From Burkholderiaceae bacterium (GTDB lineage Bacteria; Pseudomonadota; Gammaproteobacteria; Burkholderiales; Burkholderiaceae_D): a stretch of 64,000 bases of DNA. Under the pieces are notes generated by a model. That model ran no database searches and had not been told where the DNA came from. It worked only from the letters and a program-made list of their open reading frames with translations. The stretch spans positions 62,001-126,000 of the forward strand of contig JAOAUN010000001.1 of assembly GCA_030157545.1 (NCBI GenBank). Reading direction: 5' to 3'. This document shows, piece by piece, positions 58,962-64,000 of the stretch (position 1 is the first letter of the stretch; every line of letters begins with the position of its first letter). The translations under genes and the position numbers were made by a program.

Positions 58962-60383
58962 ATGAAAACGATAAAAACATCCGAGACCGGAGCAGCGGTA
59001 CATCCTGCGAAATCCCTTGCCGGCGCTGCCGCGATGAGCCTGCGCCTGAAAATAAACCTGATCTTCACTTCACTGACGTTGCTGGTTTTCAGTCTTCTCA
59101 TCGTGGTTGAGGTGACGGCAACGCGCAATAGTGTGCGCGAAGAAATGGAAGCCTCGGGCCGCATTGCTTCACAACTGCTCGGCCGTATCAGCGGCTTTTA
59201 CGCCGCCGAAAAGTTACCGGAGCTGGTCGCTTTTTTGCGCGCGACTGGTCGCGTGCGGGCCAATGATATTCAGCTCTATGACAACAACGGTAAGTTGCTC
59301 TACGATTCGCCTCCATCGACTTACAAGCTTGGGCGCGATGCGCCGCAATGGTATGCGGCGCTGGTGTCGCCGACCATGAAAACCCACATCATTCCGCTCA
59401 ACGGTTCTAGTTTGGCGGTAACTACCAATCCAACGCGTGCCGTGCTCGACGGCTGGGACAACTTGCGCGATATTTTGATTGCGCAATCGATTTTGTTTCT
59501 GCTGGCCGACTTACTTATATTTTGGCTGGTAGGCCGCTGGCTGGCGCCGCTGGAAAAAATTGAGCAAGGCTTGCTCGAAATAGAGCAGGGCGACCATCAT
59601 GTCCGTCTGCCTGCTTTGCCCGGCAAGGAAGCAGGCGAAATGGGGCGCGCGTTCAATCGCATGGCACAAGCGGTGGAAGAGAATATTCAGGTCCGGCAGG
59701 CTAGCGCAGAAGCGCAGGCGAGGCTGGCGACGCAGCGCGAATTTACCCAGGAGCTGCATGCGCGCATCGAGGAAGAACGCGCATCGCTGGCGCGTGAGCT
59801 GCACGACGAACTTGGGCAGTCGCTCACGGCAATTCGTACTATTTCAAAGTCAATTACACAGCACCCGGAAGTCAAGGGCGGCGCCATCGAGCGCTCGGCG
59901 CAGATGCTGTTTGATACCGCCGGCATGATGTCGGATGCCATGCATCGCATGATTCCGCGTTTGCGGCCCATACAACTCGAAGGTATGGGTCTGATCGATG
60001 CGGTGCGCGATCTGCTTACGGGCACGCAAGTCGCCCACGCCGAACTCAAAATTGAGCTACAAGTAGATGGCGACATCCCGCCGCTGGATGCCGGTCTCGA
60101 ACTGACTGCCTATCGTATTGTTCAGGAAGCTCTGACCAATGTGCTGCGCCACGCACAAGCTTCGCGTGCACATATTGAAATTGCCATGCAAGACAACCAG
60201 CTTACGCTCTCCATTACGGACAATGGTACTGGTGCTGTAACCCTCAAACGTGACGGCCACTATGGTGTGCGCGGCATGCAGGAGCGGGCTGAGTCGCTTG
60301 GTGGCAGCATCGCATTCTTGTCTTCTGCCGAGGGTGGGCTAGATGTACGTGTTTCTCTACCAGTTAAAGAAAGTGCAGTATGA
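58962..60383 (+). CDS. Sensor histidine kinase (HisKA_3 type)
   Basis: A 473-residue NarX/DegS-type kinase: transmembrane helix about 33-52 (LIFTSLTLLVFSLLIVVEV), a periplasmic sensor loop (about 55-165), a second helix ILIAQSILFLLADLLIFWLVG, HAMP, the H-box LARELHDELGQSLTAIRT (His281) and an ATPase domain with DNGTGAVTLKRDGHYGVRGMQERAESLGG. The 4-nt overlap with the response regulator shows an operon. The start ATG at 58962 lacks a clear ribosome site; ATG at 59034 is an alternative. It is divergent from pqqA, like kinases that control PQQ-dependent alcohol oxidation in pseudomonads. Confidence 0.9.
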   Translation: MKTIKTSETGAAVHPAKSLAGAAAMSLRLKINLIFTSLTLLVFSLLIVVEVTATRNSVREEMEASGRIASQLLGRISGFYAAEKLPELVAFLRATGRVRANDIQLYDNNGKLLYDSPPSTYKLGRDAPQWYAALVSPTMKTHIIPLNGSSLAVTTNPTRAVLDGWDNLRDILIAQSILFLLADLLIFWLVGRWLAPLEKIEQGLLEIEQGDHHVRLPALPGKEAGEMGRAFNRMAQAVEENIQVRQASAEAQARLATQREFTQELHARIEEERASLARELHDELGQSLTAIRTISKSITQHPEVKGGAIERSAQMLFDTAGMMSDAMHRMIPRLRPIQLEGMGLIDAVRDLLTGTQVAHAELKIELQVDGDIPPLDAGLELTAYRIVQEALTNVLRHAQASRAHIEIAMQDNQLTLSITDNGTGAVTLKRDGHYGVRGMQERAESLGGSIAFLSSAEGGLDVRVSLPVKESAV

Positions 60384-61021
60384 ACAAACGAATTAATGTG
60401 ATGCTGGTAGATGATCATGCGGTAGTGCGGTTTGGTTTTCGTATGCTGCTTGATGCCACGGACGACATCAAGGTCGTCGCCGAAGCGGAATCAGCCGAGG
60501 CCGCGTATCTGCAGATCGCGGCCTCAAAACCCGACGTGATCGTCATGGATATTTCGCTTGGTGGCACCATGGGTGTGGAGGCGACCAAGCGCATTATTTC
60601 GCGTGACAAGCTGGCGAAAGTGCTGGGCTTGTCTTCGCACGAAGACCCCAGCTACGTGCGCTACATGCTCAAGGCAGGCGCGCTAGGCTACCTGTCCAAA
60701 CGCAGCGCGCCAGATGAATTGATCCATGCAATCCGGCAGGTCAATGAGGGGCGCATGTACATCGACACGCATGTGTCGCAGCGGATGGCTTTGGAAGAGT
60801 TCAATGGTGAAAAAAGTCCGATCGAAATTTTGTCGGAACGCGAATTCGGCGTTTTTATTCAGCTGGCCAAAGGCTTGTCGGTTAACCAGATTGCCGAGAT
60901 GCTTAACATTTCCCCGCGTACCGTTGGCACTCATCTCTACAACATCAAGCAAAAACTAGCGGTGGCGAATCAGGCGGAATTGACACTGATTGCGGTGCGA
61001 CATGGCTTGATTGAACTCTAG
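60380..61021 (+). CDS. NarL/FixJ-family response regulator
   Basis: A 213-residue regulator with receiver domain (DDH at 11-13, phospho-acceptor Asp57 in IVMDISLGG, K at the end of LSKRSAPDELI) and C-terminal LuxR helix-turn-helix (about 150-200, LSEREFGVFIQLAKGLSVNQIAEMLNISPRTVGTHLYNIKQKL). It is translated together with the kinase. The layout (divergent pqqA) resembles ExaE/AgmR-type control of PQQ synthesis in Pseudomonas, suggesting that this pair activates pqqA. Confidence 0.93.
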   Translation: MNKRINVMLVDDHAVVRFGFRMLLDATDDIKVVAEAESAEAAYLQIAASKPDVIVMDISLGGTMGVEATKRIISRDKLAKVLGLSSHEDPSYVRYMLKAGALGYLSKRSAPDELIHAIRQVNEGRMYIDTHVSQRMALEEFNGEKSPIEILSEREFGVFIQLAKGLSVNQIAEMLNISPRTVGTHLYNIKQKLAVANQAELTLIAVRHGLIEL

Positions 61022-61037
61022 TGCCAAGGCGTAAATT

Positions 61038-62336
61038 CTAGGCGGCGTGATCAGGCGAAGTAGCCTGAGCGCTGGCAGGTTTCATGATGCACCATGATTT
61101 GTCCAGCATATCTTGCAACGACATCGGCCGACCCAGAAAATACCCTTGCGCGCCGGTTACGCCAAGGTCTTGCAGCATCGCCAATTCGGCGGCTGATTCA
61201 ACGCCTTCGGCGATCAGTTGGCTGCCTGTGTTGGAAGAAAAATGAACGAATGCAACAGCAAGAGCTCTACGTGCCGGATCGGTATCAATATGGCGCGTCA
61301 GGCTCATGTCTAGCTTGATCCTGTCCGGTGCCAGATTCAGAATGTGTCGAAAACTGGCATACCCGGCACCCGCATCGTCGACTGCAATTTTCAAGCCTTG
61401 TTTGCGAAAAGGAGCGAGTCGCGCCGCGATCTCTTTGTATTTCTGAACGATTGCATGCTCGGTGATTTCGAGTACCACCCGATCCAGTTCAGTTACCTGC
61501 TCTAGCAATTTGTCGAGTGCGCCGGCCATGATTAATTCAGGTGAAGAATTGATAGTCAGGTAGGTCGGATTTTTCAGGTTCGGAAAAATATCGAGCGCGA
61601 GTTTGATGGCACATGATTCCAGTTTTACACCCAGTCCGATAGCATGCGCTTCGTTAAACCATCGGTCAGGCGTTCTGTTTTCCGCATCGGGAAATCGTGC
61701 CAGCGATTCAAAGCCGACGACCCGCTTCGTACGGATATCGAAAATCGGCTGATAGACCATGCGTATGTCGTAGTTATGAATAGTCTTCAGGATGCGTTCG
61801 CGGTTCGCGTTTTCCTGAATACTGTTGGTACGTTCTCTGCTTATCGTTTTCGCAGCCAGTTCGGCAAATGCGCGCATCAGGTTCAGGTCGCGCTCATTGA
61901 GGCTGTAATCCGGAGTCCTGCTGAAGCAACAAAAAGTACCGTACAAGCTGCCATCTGTGAGCACCAGAGGAACGCTCAGATGGGCACCAACTGGTAAGGC
62001 AGCTGTCACATCCATTGCAGCGGCAACCGGGTTTTTTTGCGCATCCTGAATCAATTCCGGCAGACGCTTGTCCACCACGCGCTGGCAGTAAGAGCTTTCC
62101 AGCGGATGTCCTTCCCCGATATGTACAGGGCTGTTATCCCAAGTCGAATCCACATAGCGAAAAACGCGAAGGCCATCTTTGAATTCTGAGACAAACGCGA
62201 TTTCCATTCCCAAATGTTCGCGCACTGCATGCAAAATATCAGGCACTGCATTGCTTTCGGAAGGGATATCCGAAAGCGAACCTTTCAAGATCATATGCTC
62301 CAGTCCGGAGTCGGCGCTTGATTTTTTCTTTGGCAT
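61038..62336 (-). CDS. GAF-EAL cyclic-di-GMP phosphodiesterase-like protein
   Basis: A 432-residue cytoplasmic protein. The N-terminal GAF sensor domain (about 25-170) has YCQRVVDKRLPELIQDA and LSVPLVLTDGSLYGTFCCFS; the C-terminal EAL domain has GFESLARFP, LTINSSPELI, LEITEHAIV, VDDAGAGYASFRHILNLAPDRIKLD and LIAEGVES, with the catalytic Glu, Asn, Glu, Asp, Lys and Glu present, so the enzyme should hydrolyse c-di-GMP. The ATG at 62336 is used. It converges on the response regulator gene with 16 bp between. Confidence 0.9.
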   Translation of the reverse strand: MPKKKSSADSGLEHMILKGSLSDIPSESNAVPDILHAVREHLGMEIAFVSEFKDGLRVFRYVDSTWDNSPVHIGEGHPLESSYCQRVVDKRLPELIQDAQKNPVAAAMDVTAALPVGAHLSVPLVLTDGSLYGTFCCFSRTPDYSLNERDLNLMRAFAELAAKTISRERTNSIQENANRERILKTIHNYDIRMVYQPIFDIRTKRVVGFESLARFPDAENRTPDRWFNEAHAIGLGVKLESCAIKLALDIFPNLKNPTYLTINSSPELIMAGALDKLLEQVTELDRVVLEITEHAIVQKYKEIAARLAPFRKQGLKIAVDDAGAGYASFRHILNLAPDRIKLDMSLTRHIDTDPARRALAVAFVHFSSNTGSQLIAEGVESAAELAMLQDLGVTGAQGYFLGRPMSLQDMLDKSWCIMKPASAQATSPDHAA

Positions 62337-62542
62337 CAATTCGTCTTGAAAAAATTGTGCGAAACTTATTTAAGATGATATAAAAAAATTGGTTAGATTG
62401 CCAAGTTCCTGAAATGTTCTTTGAGAATGGTGGCAGAATTTGTGGCAAATAATTCATTGAAATCAAAGAATCATTTGCATTGCCTGCTATCCAATTAGTT
62501 AGTGCGACCGGCACTGCCAACTTTCTTTCAGAAGGAGCAACG

Positions 62543-62800
62543 ATGCCAAACTATCCTTCGGCACTTCCACAAAATCAAGCTGAACACGGCCAGCACGGTC
62601 CCCGTGAAACCTTGCCTCATGTTGGCAAGCCGCTCGATGGCAGTCAATATCTCAATATCATCGAAGAGCAAATTTATTCGGAACTGCCCCCCACGCCCGA
62701 AGAGCAGCAGCCAATTCATGCGCGGCATATTTCGCAAAAAAATACACCGGAGCAAAGGCCGCCAGTTCACGACAGCTCACTGTCAGTAGGGAACAGCTGA
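62543..62800 (+). CDS. Hypothetical small protein
   Basis: An 85-residue protein of low complexity (Pro/Glu/Gln/His rich; LPHVGKPLDGSQYLNIIEEQIYSELPPTPEEQQ). The ATG at 62543 is preceded by a strong AGAAGGAG ribosome site, which is good evidence that it is expressed. No domain is recognised. It stands upstream of the FMN-dehydrogenase gene by about 100 bp. Confidence 0.65.
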   Translation: MPNYPSALPQNQAEHGQHGPRETLPHVGKPLDGSQYLNIIEEQIYSELPPTPEEQQPIHARHISQKNTPEQRPPVHDSSLSVGNS

Positions 62801-62898
62801 ATCATCGATCGTACGGCTTCTTGGTTATGATATCGAAGTTGCTTACTTATAGCTGCAGGCACGCTGCACTAGTAAAAAAATAATAAAAGGAATGACCA

Positions 62899-64000
62899 AT
62901 GAAGTTAAGACAAGCGCTGACCGTGGCGGATCTGCGCGCGATTGCCTGCGCCAAATTGCCGCGCTCTGTATTTGGCTATGTCGACGGTGGCGCACATGAC
63001 GAACGTAGCCTGCGCGCCAACCTGGAAGCCTTTGCGCAAGTACGTTTTGCACCGCGCGTGCTGGTCGATGTCAGTCAGCGCAGCCAGGCATGTAAGGTAC
63101 TGGGCCAGCAATTTGCATCCCCGATGATCCTGGGCCCAACGGGGCTGGCTGGTGTAATTTGGCCTGATGGCGATCTGGCAATGGCGCGCGCGGCGGCTGC
63201 AGCGGGTGTTGGCTTTTGCCAGTCCACCACTTCAAGTAGCAGCATAGAGCAAGTTGCGGCAGCTGGACGCAGCGATCACTGGTTTCAGCTGTATGTGCAA
63301 AAAGATCGCGGAGTTACCGCTTCGCTGTTGGAACGTGCTCGTCTGGCCGGCTGTCCGGTGCTGGTGCTGACTGTGGATATGCCTGTACAGGGAACCCGCG
63401 AGCGCGATGTGCGCAACGGGTTTACAGTGCCGCCGCGTTTGGGTCTCGATAAGCTGTTCGATTACGCTCGCAGGCTTGGCTGGCTATGGCGCATCGCCAA
63501 TGGCCCGCGCCTGAGTTTTGGCAATCTGGAAGAGGCGAAGAATCCGAGGCGCAATCTGACCAGTCTCGCTGCACATATAGGCGCGCAGTTTGATGCTTCT
63601 GTCAGTTGGAAAGATCTGGACTGGCTGCGCGCGCAGTGGCCGGGCAAGCTGGCAATCAAGGGCATCCTGCACCCGGAAGATGCGCGGCTTGCAGTCAGTC
63701 ATGGCGCTGATGCCGTTATCGTGTCGAACCACGGAGGGCGGCAACTTGATGGGACGCCTTCGGCGCTGGCAGCACTGCCGGGTGTTGTTGAGGCTGTCGA
63801 CGGACAATGCGAAGTCTTGATGGACGGTGGTGTGCGGCGCGGCAGCGATATTGTCAAAGCCATGGCACTGGGCGCGAGCGCCTGTCTGATTGGAAGAGCC
63901 GGTCTCTATGGGCTGGCGGCGGGCGGCGAGGCTGGCGTGGCGCGGGCAATCAGCATTCTGCAAAAGGAGATCGATATTGCCCAGGCTTTGCTGGGCATTG
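62899..64000 (+). CDS. lldD: FMN-dependent L-lactate/alpha-hydroxy-acid dehydrogenase (partial)
   Basis: The ATG at 62899 follows an AAAAGG site, and the frame is open to the window end (367 codons visible of about 380). It is the glycolate oxidase/lactate dehydrogenase family: YVDGGAHDERSLRANLEAF, PMILGPTGLAGVIWPDGD, TSSSSIEQVAAAG, the Lys of LAIKGILHPEDA, VIVSNHGGRQLDG with catalytic His, and LMDGGVRRGSDIVKAMALGASACLIGRAGLYG. This enzyme oxidises L-lactate, mandelate or a related acid and passes electrons to quinone. A mandelate dehydrogenase is equally possible from sequence. The C terminus is cut off. Confidence 0.88.
   Translation, partial: MKLRQALTVADLRAIACAKLPRSVFGYVDGGAHDERSLRANLEAFAQVRFAPRVLVDVSQRSQACKVLGQQFASPMILGPTGLAGVIWPDGDLAMARAAAAAGVGFCQSTTSSSSIEQVAAAGRSDHWFQLYVQKDRGVTASLLERARLAGCPVLVLTVDMPVQGTRERDVRNGFTVPPRLGLDKLFDYARRLGWLWRIANGPRLSFGNLEEAKNPRRNLTSLAAHIGAQFDASVSWKDLDWLRAQWPGKLAIKGILHPEDARLAVSHGADAVIVSNHGGRQLDGTPSALAALPGVVEAVDGQCEVLMDGGVRRGSDIVKAMALGASACLIGRAGLYGLAAGGEAGVARAISILQKEIDIAQALLGI

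Noticed and set aside
1..64000. CRISPR array or complete prophage
   Set aside because: No regularly spaced direct repeats, integrase, capsid or terminase genes were seen.

Overview
The window reads as chromosome of a Gram-negative betaproteobacterium, most likely Burkholderiales/Oxalobacteraceae (Herminiimonas- or Janthinobacterium-like). This is inferred from the style of mfd, ispD-ispF, rimO, class I phaC with phaR, bamD and the many beta-oxidation genes; no rRNA is present to prove it. Coding density is high on both strands. Two complete tRNA genes are visible, Leu(UAA) and Arg(ACG), and there is no CRISPR array.

Layout. 1-5.4 kb is an accessory, AT-richer stretch. It holds the tail of an unknown gene with a small acidic partner, a lipoprotein, a long non-coding or degenerate stretch, a secreted-protein/DUF2145 pair, a palindromic repeat, argE, an IS3-family transposase fragment and the 3' part of a tRNA-Cys-like gene. 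5.4-24.9 kb is mostly metabolic: tRNA-Leu, a MarR/MFS/thioesterase locus, a two-ACAD plus MaoC operon, a toxin-antitoxin pair, yaeQ, an SDR, glutathione transferases, an acyl-CoA dehydrogenase/APH-kinase/phosphatase/enoyl-CoA hydratase operon, an aminotransferase, yaaA, bamD, rluD and pgeF. 25-39 kb holds an Rpn/DUF4351 protein, phaC-phaR, a parDE module, rimO-metC, serB, mfd, ispDF and tRNA-Arg. 39-50 kb holds an OmpR/EnvZ-type pair, a BigR-like repressor with a split YeeE/YedE sulfur transporter, a SulP remnant beside an SbtA-type transporter, a glycosyltransferase/debranching-enzyme pair and a Fur-boxed Ftr1/cupredoxin iron-uptake unit. 50-64 kb holds a NERD-helicase fusion, rmuC, a frameshifted two-repeat secreted protein, a cytochrome P450, a PqqU-like TonB receptor, an unlinked pqqA, a two-component system, a GAF-EAL protein and an FMN-dependent lactate/mandelate-type dehydrogenase cut by the window end.

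Working together. The strongest unusual locus is at 56.2-61.0 kb. A 24-residue PQQ precursor peptide gene (pqqA), too short for ordinary ORF calling, lies upstream of a receptor of the YncD/PqqU type and divergent from a sensor kinase/NarL-type regulator pair, with no pqqBCDE in the window. Other points of interest are the ACAD10/11-like kinase plus dehydrogenase operon, the single-base frameshift that splits a two-repeat secreted protein, the tRNA-Cys 3' fragment next to tRNA-Leu (UAA), the NERD-helicase, and two kinds of dispersed palindromic repeat.
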